The position numbers and the translations under genes are program-made. From Acidiferrobacter sp. (GTDB lineage: Bacteria; Pseudomonadota; Gammaproteobacteria; Acidiferrobacterales; Acidiferrobacteraceae), in the NCBI GenBank assembly GCA_027335965.1, contig DAHWGZ010000035.1:1-13262 (forward strand): a stretch of 13,262 nucleotides of DNA. Direction: 5' to 3'. Of this stretch, positions 6,148 to 13,262 are shown piece after piece. The first letter of the stretch is position 1; each line of letters opens with the position of its first letter. A model generated the notes under the pieces. The model searched no databases. It worked only from the letters and a program-made list of their open reading frames with translations, and was not told the DNA's origin.

Positions 6148-7140
6148 TCAGGCCTGCGCGATGGGAAACGCCAGGACCTCGTCGATGTGCGTGGCGTCCA
6201 TGGCGAGCATCAGCACCCGGTCGAAGCCAAGCGCGCAACCGGCGCAGTCGGGCAGGCCGCCCGCGGCGAGCGCCGCCAGCAGGCGCTGGTCCGGGTCGAT
6301 GCCAGGCAAGCCCCGTTCACGCCGCTTGGCCGCCTCGCGCGCGAATCGGCCGGCGTACTCCTCGGTTCGCGCCGCCTCGTGAAAACCATTGGCGAGTTCC
6401 AGCGGCCCCCGGTAGATCTCAAAGCGATCCGCGAGCCCTTGGGCGTTGAGGCGCGCGAGCGCGGCCTGGCTTGCGGGATAGTCCGTCACCACCGTCAGGG
6501 CCTCGATGGGGAATCCGGGCGCCACGGCATGGCTCATGAGCAGGTCGAGGATCTCATCCCGGTCGTCCAGGACCAGTTCTCGCGCCGCCGGGAGGCGCCG
6601 GCGCGCAGCCGCGCGCAGCTGATCGGTCGACGCGTCGATGGGATCGATGTCCAGGGCCTCGCAAAACGCCTCGCGGTAACTCACGACGCGCGCGGGCGCC
6701 TTGAGGGACGGGACCAGCCGCGCGATGAGCGCGCAGGCCTCGACAATGAGGCGCCGGTGGTCGTAGCCCAGGCCGTACCATTCCACCAGCGTGAATTCGG
6801 GATTATGGAAGCGCCCGCTCTCGCCCTGGCGAAACGCCTTGGTGATCTGAAAGATCGAACCGCTGCCCGCCATGATCAGGCGCTTCATGGCGTATTCGGG
6901 AGAGGTCTGGAGGTAAAGGGTGCCCAGCATCGGGTCGCTTAGCGCAAACTGCGCGAGCTGCGCGTCGGCCGCGCCCGCGCGCGCGAGCACCGGCGTCTCC
7001 ACCTCCAGATAGCCGCGCCCCTCGAAGAATGCCCGCGTCTGGGTCAGCAATGCCGCGCGCTGGCGGATGGCCGCGAGGCGCGCGCGCGGTAAGGCGGCAT
7101 CCTTGTGGCCGGGTGCGTCCTTATTCCTTGGCGCGGGCAA
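6148..7140 (-). CDS. epmA: EF-P (R)-beta-lysine ligase EpmA (PoxA/GenX)
   Basis: Predicted 330-residue class II lysyl-tRNA-synthetase paralogue lacking the anticodon-binding domain, the size expected for EpmA. It adenylates (R)-beta-lysine and attaches it to Lys34 of elongation factor P. Class II motifs are clear: motif 1 around [10 protein letters not shown], motif 2 in [20 protein letters not shown] and motif 3 in [12 protein letters not shown]. In motif 3, Ala303 replaces the glycine of true LysRS, matching the alanine (A298 in E. coli) linked to beta-lysine selectivity. The best available start is TTG at 7140, which overlaps the end of efp by 20 bases; no in-frame ATG or GTG lies before the conserved region and there is no clear ribosome site, so translation is probably coupled to efp. 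The TTG start is the uncertain part; the function is secure. Confidence 0.92.
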   Translation of the reverse strand: MPAPRNKDAPGHKDAALPRARLAAIRQRAALLTQTRAFFEGRGYLEVETPVLARAGAADAQLAQFALSDPMLGTLYLQTSPEYAMKRLIMAGSGSIFQITKAFRQGESGRFHNPEFTLVEWYGLGYDHRRLIVEACALIARLVPSLKAPARVVSYREAFCEALDIDPIDASTDQLRAAARRRLPAARELVLDDRDEILDLLMSHAVAPGFPIEALTVVTDYPASQAALARLNAQGLADRFEIYRGPLELANGFHEAARTEEYAGRFAREAAKRRERGLPGIDPDQRLLAALAAGGLPDCAGCALGFDRVLMLAMDATHIDEVLAFPIAQA

Positions 7141-7690
7141 TGTATTCGCCGGTCTGGGTGTTGATCTTCAGGCTGTCGCCGATGTTGATGAAAAGCGGTA
7201 CGCGCACGACCGCGCCGGTCTCCAGGGTTGCGGGCTTGCCGCCGCCGCCGCTCGTGTCGCCGCGCACGCCGGGGTCGGTGTCCGTGACCCTGAGCACGAC
7301 GTGGACGGGCGCGGTCACGCTCAAGGGCACGCCATTCCATAGCGTCACGAGACACAGGGCTTGTTCCTTCAACCACTTGGCGGCATCGCCCACGGCGGTC
7401 TTGTCGGCCCCCAGCTGCTCATAGGTCTCGGGCGACATGAAGTACCAGAATTCGCCGTCGCTATACAGATACTGCATCTCGACATCGATGACGTCGGCGC
7501 CCTCGACGCTGTCCCCGGACTTGAAGGTGCGCTCCACGACGCGCCCGGTCTTCAGGTTGCGGATCCTGACGCGGTTGAAGGCCTGGCCCTTGCCGGGTTT
7601 CACGAACTCGTTTTCTATGATTGCGCAGGGATCCGCGTCGAGCATGATCTTCAGTCCGCTCTTGAATTCGTTGGTGCTGTAGGTGGTCAT
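7121..7690 (-). CDS. efp: Translation elongation factor P
   Basis: Predicted 189-residue EF-P, which binds between the P and E sites of the ribosome and relieves stalling at polyproline stretches. The N-terminal KOW-like domain has [15 protein letters not shown] and the modification loop VKPGKGQAF with Lys34, the residue that receives beta-lysine. The middle OB domain carries [14 protein letters not shown] and [13 protein letters not shown], and the C-terminal OB domain ends [19 protein letters not shown], the classical EF-P signature. The length is the usual 188 or so. The ATG at 7690 begins at the family N-terminus with a weak GAGA element upstream; the open frame extends much further upstream but only antisense to epmB. 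It heads the minus-strand operon with epmA and is divergent from epmB across a 75-base gap. Confidence 0.96.
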   Translation of the reverse strand: MTTYSTNEFKSGLKIMLDADPCAIIENEFVKPGKGQAFNRVRIRNLKTGRVVERTFKSGDSVEGADVIDVEMQYLYSDGEFWYFMSPETYEQLGADKTAVGDAAKWLKEQALCLVTLWNGVPLSVTAPVHVVLRVTDTDPGVRGDTSGGGGKPATLETGAVVRVPLFINIGDSLKINTQTGEYIARAKE

Positions 7691-7765
7691 GACGATCTCG
7701 AATGGGAGTGGGGGCTGGCCGGTGTCGCTTGCCTTTTGTCGACCGAACACGGACAGTGCGCGCCT

Positions 7766-8842
7766 ATGATACATCGAACCGATCCCGCACGGCAGGCACC
7801 CTGGCAGGCGGAGCTGGCGACGGCCATTCGCGACCCCGAGGCCCTCGTCCGGGCCCTGGGGCTGCCGGATACCCTGCTCGCGGCCGCGCGCCGCGCGCAC
7901 GCGCATTTCCCGGTGCGGGTCCCGCCCGCCTATCTCGCGCGCATCCGCCCAGGCGACCCCGAGGATCCCCTGTTGCGCCAGATCCTGCCGCTCGATCTGG
8001 AGGAGGCGCCAAAGCCCGGTTTCTCGAAAGACCCGGTCGGGGATCTGGCCGCCCAGGTCGCGCCCGGGGTCCTGCATAAGTACGAGGGCCGCGTGTTGCT
8101 GACCGCCACGGGGGCCTGCGCCATTCACTGCCGTTATTGTTTCCGTCGCCACTTTCCGTACGCCGACGCCCAGGCCGCGCGCGATGGCTGGGCGCGGGCC
8201 ACCGCCCATCTCGCCGCCGATCCCTCGATCCGCGAGGTGATCTTGAGCGGGGGCGACCCGCTGACGCTGAGCGACGACAGGCTCGCCGGCCTGATGGGCG
8301 CGCTACACGCCATGGCGCACATCAAACGCGTGCGGCTGCACAGCCGCGTGCCCGTGGTCATTCCAAGCCGCGTCAATGAGGGGCTGCTCGCCTGGCTCGA
8401 GGAGACGCCGCTTGCGGTCGTCATGGTGCTGCACATCAACCATCCGCGCGAGGTCGACGAGGCCGTGATTCGCGCCTGCGCGCGCCTGCGCGCGGCGCGC
8501 GTCACGCTCCTGAACCAGGCGGTCTTGCTCGCCGGGGTCAACGACGACGCCGAGGTGCTGGCGGCCCTGAGCGAGCGGGTGTTCGAGGCCGGCGTCCTGC
8601 CCTATTATCTGCACATGCTCGATCGCGTGGAGGGGGCCGCGCATTTCGCGGTCGACGCCGCGCGCGCCCTCGGGCTTATGGAGGTCCTGCGCGCCCGGCT
8701 TCCCGGCTATCTGGTGCCGCGGCTGGTGCGCGAGGAGGCCGGCGCCCCGGCCAAGGTCCCGGTGGCCGCGGTTGGCGCGGTTGGCGCGGTTGGCGCGGTT
8801 GGCGCGGTTGGCGCGGTTGGCGCGGATCCCGGTTGCCGGTAA
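7766..8842 (+). CDS. epmB: EF-P beta-lysylation protein EpmB (radical SAM lysine 2,3-aminomutase) with repeat-bearing tail
   Basis: Predicted 358-residue radical-SAM, PLP-dependent enzyme that converts (S)-alpha-lysine to (R)-beta-lysine, the substrate EpmA puts on EF-P. The [4Fe-4S]/SAM motif is CAIHCRYC (C118, C122, C125), followed by [13 protein letters not shown], the [13 protein letters not shown] segment and [32 protein letters not shown] near the end places Lys330 at the expected position of the PLP-binding lysine. The ATG at 7766 has GGACAG nine bases upstream and leads into [16 protein letters not shown], like the start of E. coli EpmB; the longer frame from 7361 is antisense to efp. 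After Lys330 comes a 28-residue tail with six Ala-Val-Gly units from a 9-bp tandem repeat, which I do not know from other EpmB proteins. It is divergent from efp and 35 bases upstream of a membrane-protein gene. Confidence 0.94.
   Translation: MIHRTDPARQAPWQAELATAIRDPEALVRALGLPDTLLAAARRAHAHFPVRVPPAYLARIRPGDPEDPLLRQILPLDLEEAPKPGFSKDPVGDLAAQVAPGVLHKYEGRVLLTATGACAIHCRYCFRRHFPYADAQAARDGWARATAHLAADPSIREVILSGGDPLTLSDDRLAGLMGALHAMAHIKRVRLHSRVPVVIPSRVNEGLLAWLEETPLAVVMVLHINHPREVDEAVIRACARLRAARVTLLNQAVLLAGVNDDAEVLAALSERVFEAGVLPYYLHMLDRVEGAAHFAVDAARALGLMEVLRARLPGYLVPRLVREEAGAPAKVPVAAVGAVGAVGAVGAVGAVGADPGCR
8768..8821 (+). repeat. Six perfect tandem copies of a 9-bp unit inside the end of epmB
   Basis: The unit GCGGTTGGC occurs six times without mismatch at 8768-8821, followed by a partial GCG. 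Being 9 bp, the array stays in frame and encodes (Ala-Val-Gly)x6, residues 335-352 of EpmB. Copy-number change by slippage would lengthen or shorten the tail by three residues at a time without disrupting the gene. Confidence 0.95.
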
Positions 8843-8877
8843 AGTAGGCGATTACGTAGAGAGGCGGGACGGATAGG

Positions 8878-9759
8878 GTGGCGATTGCGGATTTGAACCT
8901 CTGGAACCCCGGGCTCGCTGGTCTGGGCGTGGGTCTTGCGCTGGCCACCGCGTTTTTTCTGGGCATGGTCCACGGCATAACGCCCGACGAGCACACCTGG
9001 CCGATCACGTTCAACTATGCCATAGGATCCTACTCGGTCCGTGGGGGCTTCAGGGCCGGCCTGCTCTTTTCGCTCGCCTTCACCTTGCAGCGCGCGATCG
9101 CCTCCGAGCTCGCCTATTTCGCCATGAGCGATTTTCTCTCCGGGGCAAGCTGGAATTTCGGGGTCTATATCGTCGTCGGGGCGGTCATGGCGGCCTCGGG
9201 GCTTTTCATATTGCGCAAGGGCCGCGTCCCGCACCTCTTCCACAGCCACGCGCTCGACCACGAGACCCGTGACGAGCCCGCGGCCTTGCCGCGCTACATG
9301 CCGCTCATCCATGGCTTCCTGGCGGGGTGGGGGACGGGCGCCTTTGCGATCATCGTCTACACGGTCCTGGCGCCGGCCATGCACCACGCCTATCTCGCCT
9401 TCCTGCCCGGTCTGCTCTTCGGGCTCGGGACCACGGTCACGCAGATGCTTCTCGGCTCCCTGTTTGGCGGCTGGATGGCCCGGCGCAAGCTCGATGGCCG
9501 CGCGCGCGTCTACGTGGCGCGCAAGATGGCCGGCCGCACCTTGAGCGGCGGCGGCGTCGTTTTCATGGTCGTGGGCGCCATCGGGCTCATCGATCCCGGC
9601 CTTGCGTCATTGTCGTGGGCAACCGGGCTGCATGTGCACAACCTGGCGCATGTCGGCGTGGGCTTGGTGTTGGTCGTGATCCCGCTCGTGCCGATCGCGG
9701 GTTACTCCTTCTGGAAATCCGTGCGCGAGGCCCGTCAGCGGTTTCCCGCGGCCTCGTAG
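8878..9759 (+). CDS. Polytopic membrane protein, NicO/RcnA-like candidate metal transporter
   Basis: Predicted 293-residue inner-membrane protein with about six hydrophobic segments (near residues 15-33, 57-75, 94-112, 143-167, 172-197, 224-240 and 255-277, some possibly paired). The first segment holds MVHGITPDEH (His32, Asp37, His39), resembling the H-x4-D-H signature of nickel/cobalt transporters but with one extra residue (H-x4-D-E-H). A cytoplasmic or periplasmic loop is histidine-rich (PHLFHSHALDHETRDE, 118-133), a second half starts LIHGFLAGWGTGAF, and a late LHVHNLAH adds more histidines. This arrangement supports the NicO/RcnA-like superfamily, so Ni2+, Co2+ or another divalent metal is the likely substrate, but that is inference. 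The start is GTG at 8878, 35 bases after epmB; the ribosome site is only moderate. The end lies ten bases from the convergent peroxiredoxin. Confidence 0.75.
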   Translation: MAIADLNLWNPGLAGLGVGLALATAFFLGMVHGITPDEHTWPITFNYAIGSYSVRGGFRAGLLFSLAFTLQRAIASELAYFAMSDFLSGASWNFGVYIVVGAVMAASGLFILRKGRVPHLFHSHALDHETRDEPAALPRYMPLIHGFLAGWGTGAFAIIVYTVLAPAMHHAYLAFLPGLLFGLGTTVTQMLLGSLFGGWMARRKLDGRARVYVARKMAGRTLSGGGVVFMVVGAIGLIDPGLASLSWATGLHVHNLAHVGVGLVLVVIPLVPIAGYSFWKSVREARQRFPAAS

Positions 9760-9769
9760 GGTCGTCCAC

Positions 9770-10408
9770 TCACGGTCCGGGATGCGGCGTCACGCGCAGG
9801 TAGGGCCGGATCTCCTTGTAGCCCTTGGGGAATTGGGCATCGAGCGCGGCCTTGTCCGTGATCGCGGGAGAGATCACCACATCGTCGCCGCTGCGCCAGT
9901 TGGCGGGCGTGGCGATGCTGTACTTGTCGGTCAGCTGCAACGAGTCGATGACCCGGAAGATCTCGCCGAAATCGCGCCCGGTGCTGGCCGGGTAGGTCAG
10001 TATGGTGCGGATCACCTTTTTCGGGTCGATGATGAACACCGAGCGCACCGTGAGCGTGCCGCTCTGCCGCGGATGGATCATGTCGTACAGGGTCGAGACC
10101 TTGCGATCCTGGTCGCCCAGGATCGGAAACTCGACGTGGGTCTTTTGCGTGTCGTCGATGTCCTTGATCCATTCCTTGTGGGTCAAGACCGGATCGACGC
10201 TTACCGCCAGCACCTTCACGTCGCGACGCGTGAACTCCTCCATGAGGCGCGCCACGCTGCCGAGTTCCGTGGTGCATACCGGCGTGTAGTCCGCGGGATG
10301 CGAAAACAGCACGGCCCAGTGGTTGCCGATCCACTTGTGGAACTCTATCGGCCCCGCCGTCGAGTCCTGGCTAAAGTCGGGGGCGATGTCGCCGAGATGG
10401 AGACCCAT
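9770..10408 (-). CDS. 1-Cys peroxiredoxin (Prx6 / AhpC-TSA family)
   Basis: Predicted 212-residue cytoplasmic peroxiredoxin that reduces hydrogen peroxide and organic hydroperoxides through a cysteine sulfenic acid. The active site is PADYTPVCTTELG, with Cys45 as peroxidatic residue and the P-x3-T-x2-C pattern complete (P38, T42, C45). TVRSVFIIDPKKVIR carries the conserved arginine, and the extended C-terminal part (ATPANWRSGDDVVISP) is typical of the Prx6 subfamily. No other cysteine is present, so it is a 1-Cys enzyme needing an external thiol donor. The ATG at 10408 has GAGAGG five to six bases upstream and gives the standard MGLHLGDIAPDF start; the longer frame adds unrelated sequence. 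It is divergent from the acylphosphatase gene. I see no clear OxyR or Fur operator in the 93-base gap. Confidence 0.95.
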   Translation of the reverse strand: MGLHLGDIAPDFSQDSTAGPIEFHKWIGNHWAVLFSHPADYTPVCTTELGSVARLMEEFTRRDVKVLAVSVDPVLTHKEWIKDIDDTQKTHVEFPILGDQDRKVSTLYDMIHPRQSGTLTVRSVFIIDPKKVIRTILTYPASTGRDFGEIFRVIDSLQLTDKYSIATPANWRSGDDVVISPAITDKAALDAQFPKGYKEIRPYLRVTPHPGP

Positions 10409-10501
10409 AAAAACCTCTCTGCTATGGATGGATAAAAGGGAAGGTCGTGTGCGAGGATAAGCGCAAAGCATCGAGGCGCGATGGGTCTTAGGGAGGAGGC
10501 T

Positions 10502-10783
10502 ATGGGTTGTGTCCGATTGATCGTCACGGGGATGGTGCAGGGCGTCGGCTTTCGCGCCTATGTGCGCGACGAGGCGCGTCATCTCGGCGTCACCGGCTGG
10601 GTGCGCAACCGCAAGGACGGATCCGTCGAGGTGCTGGCCTGCGGGCCGGAGACGGCGCTCGAGGCGCTCGGCGCGCGGGTCGCCAAGGGCCCGGCGGGCG
10701 CGCGCGTCATGGGCCTTGCGCGCGAGGCCTCGAGCGAGGGGCGCGTGCCCGAGAGTTTCCTGGTGCGTTACGACGAGACCTGA
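10502..10783 (+). CDS. acyP: Acylphosphatase
   Basis: Predicted 93-residue acylphosphatase, a small alpha/beta enzyme that hydrolyses carboxyl-phosphate bonds such as acetyl phosphate and 1,3-bisphosphoglycerate. The first signature GMVQGVGFRAYV holds the phosphate-binding arginine, and the second, GWVRNRKDGSVEV, holds the catalytic asparagine; both are intact. The length fits the family (about 90-100). The ATG at 10502 has a strong GGAGGAGG seven to eight bases upstream, which rules out the in-frame ATG at 10481. It is a lone plus-strand gene between the divergent peroxiredoxin and the convergent lytic transglycosylase, whose stop lies 19 bases beyond its own. Confidence 0.95.
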   Translation: MGCVRLIVTGMVQGVGFRAYVRDEARHLGVTGWVRNRKDGSVEVLACGPETALEALGARVAKGPAGARVMGLAREASSEGRVPESFLVRYDET

Positions 10784-10802
10784 AGGCGCGGGCGCGGATC
10801 GG

Positions 10803-11372
10803 CTATTGATGGAACCAGCGGGCGTGGAATACGCGATAGACGCGGTCCGGGTAGTAGGGGAGCCCGTTGCTGCCGTTATAGGCGGCCAGCGCCGTGAAGA
10901 GATCGCCGCGGTGGCGGTTCAGATAATGCCGGAGGATGTGGCAGCCCATGCGCAGGTTGGTGCGGATCCGAAAGAGGTTGGCGGCGGGTCGCCCCAGCCG
11001 CTTTGTCCAGAACGGCATCACCTGCATGAGGCCGAGCGCCCCCTGCGAGGAAATCGCGTAGGGGTTGAAGGCGCTCTCGACCTCGATCACGGCGAGCACC
11101 ACGCGCGGGCGCAGGCCCTCGCGCAACGCCGCGTATCGGACGTCTTCGAGCAGGCGCAGCCGGAAGCGCCGCCCCGGGACCAGGACCGAGAGGCGCTGCG
11201 ACATGTCGGCGAGCCACACCTCGGCCGCGAAGCGGTTCGCAAACGCGTCGCGGTGGACGGGGATGTGTCCCCACGGCGCCGGGCCCGCGGCGCTCGCGGC
11301 CTGCGCCAGGACCCACAGCGCAAGCCCGAACGTCCTAAGACGCCAGGAGCTTGGCGAGCCGGGTGCGGACAT
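10803..11372 (-). CDS. Lytic transglycosylase, SLT domain, exported
   Basis: Predicted 189-residue periplasmic murein-degrading enzyme. It cleaves the MurNAc-GlcNAc bond with formation of 1,6-anhydro-MurNAc. The N-terminus is a signal peptide ([17 protein letters not shown], cleavage near residue 28). The catalytic domain follows the family-1 pattern: the ES motif in [13 protein letters not shown] with Glu99 as catalytic acid, [12 protein letters not shown], and [13 protein letters not shown]. Arginine-rich stretches before the ES motif form a helical lead-in. The ATG at 11372 lies inside the end of proS, giving a 38-base overlap on the same strand; no later start keeps the signal peptide. 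Translation is therefore probably coupled to proS, although the two functions are unrelated. I cannot tell whether it is a soluble Slt or a lipoprotein; no lipobox cysteine is seen. Confidence 0.88.
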   Translation of the reverse strand: MSAPGSPSSWRLRTFGLALWVLAQAASAAGPAPWGHIPVHRDAFANRFAAEVWLADMSQRLSVLVPGRRFRLRLLEDVRYAALREGLRPRVVLAVIEVESAFNPYAISSQGALGLMQVMPFWTKRLGRPAANLFRIRTNLRMGCHILRHYLNRHRGDLFTALAAYNGSNGLPYYPDRVYRVFHARWFHQ

Positions 11373-13035
11373 CGGCGAGCGGCCAGTTCTCGGGCTCGGC
11401 CTCGCCGCGCCCCTTGTATTCGATGGTGCCGGCCTTCAGCCCGCGATCACCGATCACGAGCCGGTGCGGCAGGCCGATCAGGTCCATGTCCCCGAACAGC
11501 ACGCCCGGGCGCTCGTCGCGATCATCGAGCAGGACATCGATGCCGTCGGCGCGCAGATCGTCGTAGAGGCGCTGCGCGGCCTGCGCCACCTCCGGGGACT
11601 TATGAAAGCCGATGGGCACGATGGCGACCGTAAAGGGCGCGATCGGGGCCGGCCAGAGGATGCCCCGCTCGTCGTGGTTTTGCTCGATGGCCGCCGCCAC
11701 CACTCGCGATACGCCAATGCCGTAACAGCCCATGATGAACGGTTGCGACTGGCCGGTCTCGTCCAAAAAGCCCGCCGCCATGCGGCTGCTGTATTTCGTG
11801 CCGAGCTGAAAGATGTGCCCGACCTCGATGCCGCGGCCACGCTCGAGCGCCGTCCGGCATTGCGGGCAGGGGTCGCCGGCCGCCACTTCGCGCAGGTCGA
11901 ATGCGGTGGGCTCCGGGAAGTCGCGTCCCCAATTGGCGCCCGTGAGGTGACGGTCCTCGCGATTGGCGCCGCATGCGAAGTCGGCGAGCGCCAGGGCCTC
12001 GGGGTCGGCGTAGCCGGGAATCGCAAGCCCCGCGGGCCCGGCGGCGCCCGGCACGCCGCCCGCGGCGCGCACCTCGGCGGGTGTGGCGAAAGCCAGCGGG
12101 CTCAGGGCGTCCGGGACCTTGGTGGCCTTGACCGGGTTGATCTCGCGATCGCCGCGCACGAACAGCGCAATCGGGCCGCGCGCGCCTTTGATGAACACCG
12201 TCTTCAGGATGCGCGCGGCGCTGACCGACAAAGCCCGCGCCACCTCGTCCACGCTATGGGCCGCGCCGGTCTCCACCTCGGCGAGCGCCTCGGTGGCCGC
12301 CGGCCGGGCCTGCGTCGTGGCGCTTTGCGCCAGTTCGACATTGGCCGCGTAGTCGCATGCGGGACAGGTGATGATCGCGTCCTCGCCGGTATCGGCCAGG
12401 ACGTGGAATTCGTGGGAGGCATCGCCGCCTATGCTGCCGGTGTCGGCGCGCACCGCGCGAAAGCGCAGGCCCAGGCGCGTGAATATGCGCTGATAGGTCG
12501 CGTACATGACCTCGTAGGTGGCCTTGAGCGAGGCGTGATCGGCATGGAAGGAGTAGGCGTCCTTCATCAGGAACTCGCGCGCGCGCATGACCCCGAACCG
12601 GGGACGCACCTCGTCACGGAATTTGGTCTGGATCTGATAGAAGTTCATGGGCAGCTGGCGGTAGCTGCGGATCTCGCGCCGCGCGAGATCGGTAATCACC
12701 TCTTCATGGGTGGGGCCAAAGCAGAATGCCCGCTCGTGGCGATCGGTGAGCCGCAAGAGCTCCGGCCCGTAATATTGCCAGCGCTCGGATTCCTGCCAGA
12801 GTTCGGCGGGCTGCACGGCCGGCATCAGGACCTCCTGGGCCCCGGAGCGGTTCATCTCCTCGCGGACGATGGCCTCCACCTTGCGCAGCACGCGCAGCCC
12901 CATGGGTAGCCAGGTATAGAGTCCGGAGGCGAGCTTGCGGATCATGCCGGCGCGCAGCATGAGGCGGTGGCTTACGATCTCGGCATCCGCCGGGGTTTCT
13001 TTCAAGGTGGCCAGCAATAGCGCCTGGGTACGCAT
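11335..13035 (-). CDS. proS: Prolyl-tRNA synthetase, bacterial type with INS editing domain
   Basis: Predicted 566-residue class II aminoacyl-tRNA synthetase that charges tRNA(Pro). The N-terminus, [18 protein letters not shown] then [22 protein letters not shown] (motif 1), is typical. Motif 2 is [25 protein letters not shown] split over residues near 140-165, and motif 3 is [21 protein letters not shown]. Between motifs 2 and 3 lies the insertion (INS) domain that hydrolyses mischarged Ala-tRNA(Pro), recognisable by ILKTVFIKG, so the bacterial ProRS type is complete. The C-terminal anticodon-binding domain includes [32 protein letters not shown]. The length is close to the E. coli enzyme (about 570). 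ATG at 13035 is the family start; the ribosome site is weak. It lies 165 bases downstream of a sugar-kinase gene on the same strand and overlaps the lytic transglycosylase by 38 bases. Confidence 0.97.
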   Translation of the reverse strand: MRTQALLLATLKETPADAEIVSHRLMLRAGMIRKLASGLYTWLPMGLRVLRKVEAIVREEMNRSGAQEVLMPAVQPAELWQESERWQYYGPELLRLTDRHERAFCFGPTHEEVITDLARREIRSYRQLPMNFYQIQTKFRDEVRPRFGVMRAREFLMKDAYSFHADHASLKATYEVMYATYQRIFTRLGLRFRAVRADTGSIGGDASHEFHVLADTGEDAIITCPACDYAANVELAQSATTQARPAATEALAEVETGAAHSVDEVARALSVSAARILKTVFIKGARGPIALFVRGDREINPVKATKVPDALSPLAFATPAEVRAAGGVPGAAGPAGLAIPGYADPEALALADFACGANREDRHLTGANWGRDFPEPTAFDLREVAAGDPCPQCRTALERGRGIEVGHIFQLGTKYSSRMAAGFLDETGQSQPFIMGCYGIGVSRVVAAAIEQNHDERGILWPAPIAPFTVAIVPIGFHKSPEVAQAAQRLYDDLRADGIDVLLDDRDERPGVLFGDMDLIGLPHRLVIGDRGLKAGTIEYKGRGEAEPENWPLADVRTRLAKLLAS

Positions 13036-13118
13036 GGTTCGGGGAAGGTCCTCGGTGATTGAAGCGGGTCGTCTGGCGCCGCAGGCGGTCTGGGCCGCTT
13101 ACCGTGCCGCTCATGGTA

Positions 13119-13126
13119 ATGATATA
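13119..13126 (-). promoter_or_regulatory. Candidate -10 element upstream of proS
   Basis: On the minus strand an AT-rich island reads TATATCAT, offering TATATC or TATCAT as a -10 box about 85 bases before the proS start. The only -35-like sequence (ATGACT, minus strand, near 13146-13151) is spaced 19 or more bases away, so the call is weak. Confidence 0.3.
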
Positions 13127-13200
13127 CGAATACCACGGGCGCGGCAGTCATGGACCCCGTTTGCGTAAAGACCCCTTGTGGTGGGCCGCCCGCGCGGGAT

Positions 13201-13262
13201 TCAGGCCTGCGATGACGGCCACAGGTGCGCGGCACCGCGTACGCCGGAGGCGGCGCCGTGAC
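13201..13262 (-). CDS. ROK family sugar kinase, C-terminal fragment
   Basis: Only the last 19 codons and the TGA (13201-13203) are present; the gene runs in from beyond the right edge. The peptide is HGAASGVRGAAHLWPSSQA. The G-x-x-S-G-V-R-G-A-A-x-L-W-P ending is characteristic of ROK-family kinases of the fructokinase (Mak) or N-acetylglucosamine kinase type, which phosphorylate hexoses with ATP. The active site lies outside the window, so the substrate cannot be assigned. It is followed by a 165-base gap before proS that contains a CCCGCGCGGG palindrome at 13189-13198, too short to call a terminator. Confidence 0.6.
   Translation of the reverse strand, partial: HGAASGVRGAAHLWPSSQA

Noticed and set aside
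7361..7765. Upstream extension of epmB (135 codons)
   Set aside because: It runs antisense to efp; the EpmB family N-terminus begins at the ATG at 7766, which has its own ribosome site.
7691..8209. Upstream extension of efp on the minus strand
   Set aside because: It is antisense to epmB, and EF-P starts at 7690 with its family N-terminus.
8768..8821. Possible CRISPR-like array
   Set aside because: The 9-bp units are directly contiguous without spacers and are in the reading frame of epmB.
8707..9387. 226-codon minus-strand frame with a Pro-Thr-Ala repeat
   Set aside because: The repeat is the reverse reading of the epmB AVG array, and the rest is antisense to the NicO-like gene.
10560..11633. 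357-codon plus-strand frame
   Set aside because: It overlaps the acylphosphatase in another frame and is antisense to the transglycosylase and proS; arginine-rich with no family motifs.
11065..12909. 614-codon open frame on the plus strand
   Set aside because: It lies antisense to the well-supported proS, has histidine/arginine/glycine-rich low-information sequence, and reflects high GC content without stop codons.
13002..13235. 77-codon minus-strand frame covering the proS leader
   Set aside because: It overlaps the ROK kinase tail in another frame and the proS start; no motif or ribosome site.

Overview
The window reads as ordinary chromosomal DNA of a GC-rich Gram-negative proteobacterium. 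The evidence is a Kdo (lipid A core) hydroxylase, a DUF481 outer-membrane-type protein, periplasmic lytic transglycosylase and the EF-P beta-lysylation genes, a gammaproteobacterial-style combination. A chemolithotrophic or acidophilic gammaproteobacterium would fit, but that is inference. I see no tRNA, rRNA, CRISPR array, transposase, integrase or phage gene. Coding density is very high, and several neighbouring genes overlap.

Layout, left to right. (1) 1-1141, plus strand: the tail of a SAM-dependent methyltransferase (thiopurine methyltransferase-like), then a Kdo hydroxylase. (2) 1114-1864, minus strand: a NifU-like Fe-S scaffold protein followed by a 105-residue orphan whose end overlaps the Kdo hydroxylase tail to tail. 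(3) 1979-3933, plus strand: a 48-residue two-helix membrane protein (DUF5670/Lmo0937 type), a stand-alone acyl carrier protein with a good sigma70 promoter, and a response regulator with a degenerate GGDEF domain and a long C-terminal tail. (4) 3934-4248: about 315 bases without a convincing gene. (5) 4249-5016, plus strand: a DUF481 outer-membrane protein ending in a perfect hairpin shared with the convergent operon. (6) 7690-5052, minus strand: efp, epmA and an Old Yellow Enzyme oxidoreductase, with epmB divergent from efp (7766-8842, plus) and followed by a NicO-like membrane protein (8878-9759). (7) 10408-9770, minus: a 1-Cys peroxiredoxin, divergent from an acylphosphatase (10502-10783, plus). 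(8) 13262-10803, minus: the tail of a ROK sugar kinase, then proS and a lytic transglycosylase overlapping its end.

The most coherent functional unit is the translation-elongation module. EpmB makes (R)-beta-lysine, EpmA attaches it to Lys34 of EF-P, and all three genes sit within 2.7 kb; no epmC is present here. The tightest oddities are a six-copy 9-bp tandem repeat in the C-terminal tail of epmB just after the predicted PLP lysine, a GGTEF variant in the response regulator, and an orphan gene paired with the NifU-like protein. I did not find a convincing undescribed multi-gene system.
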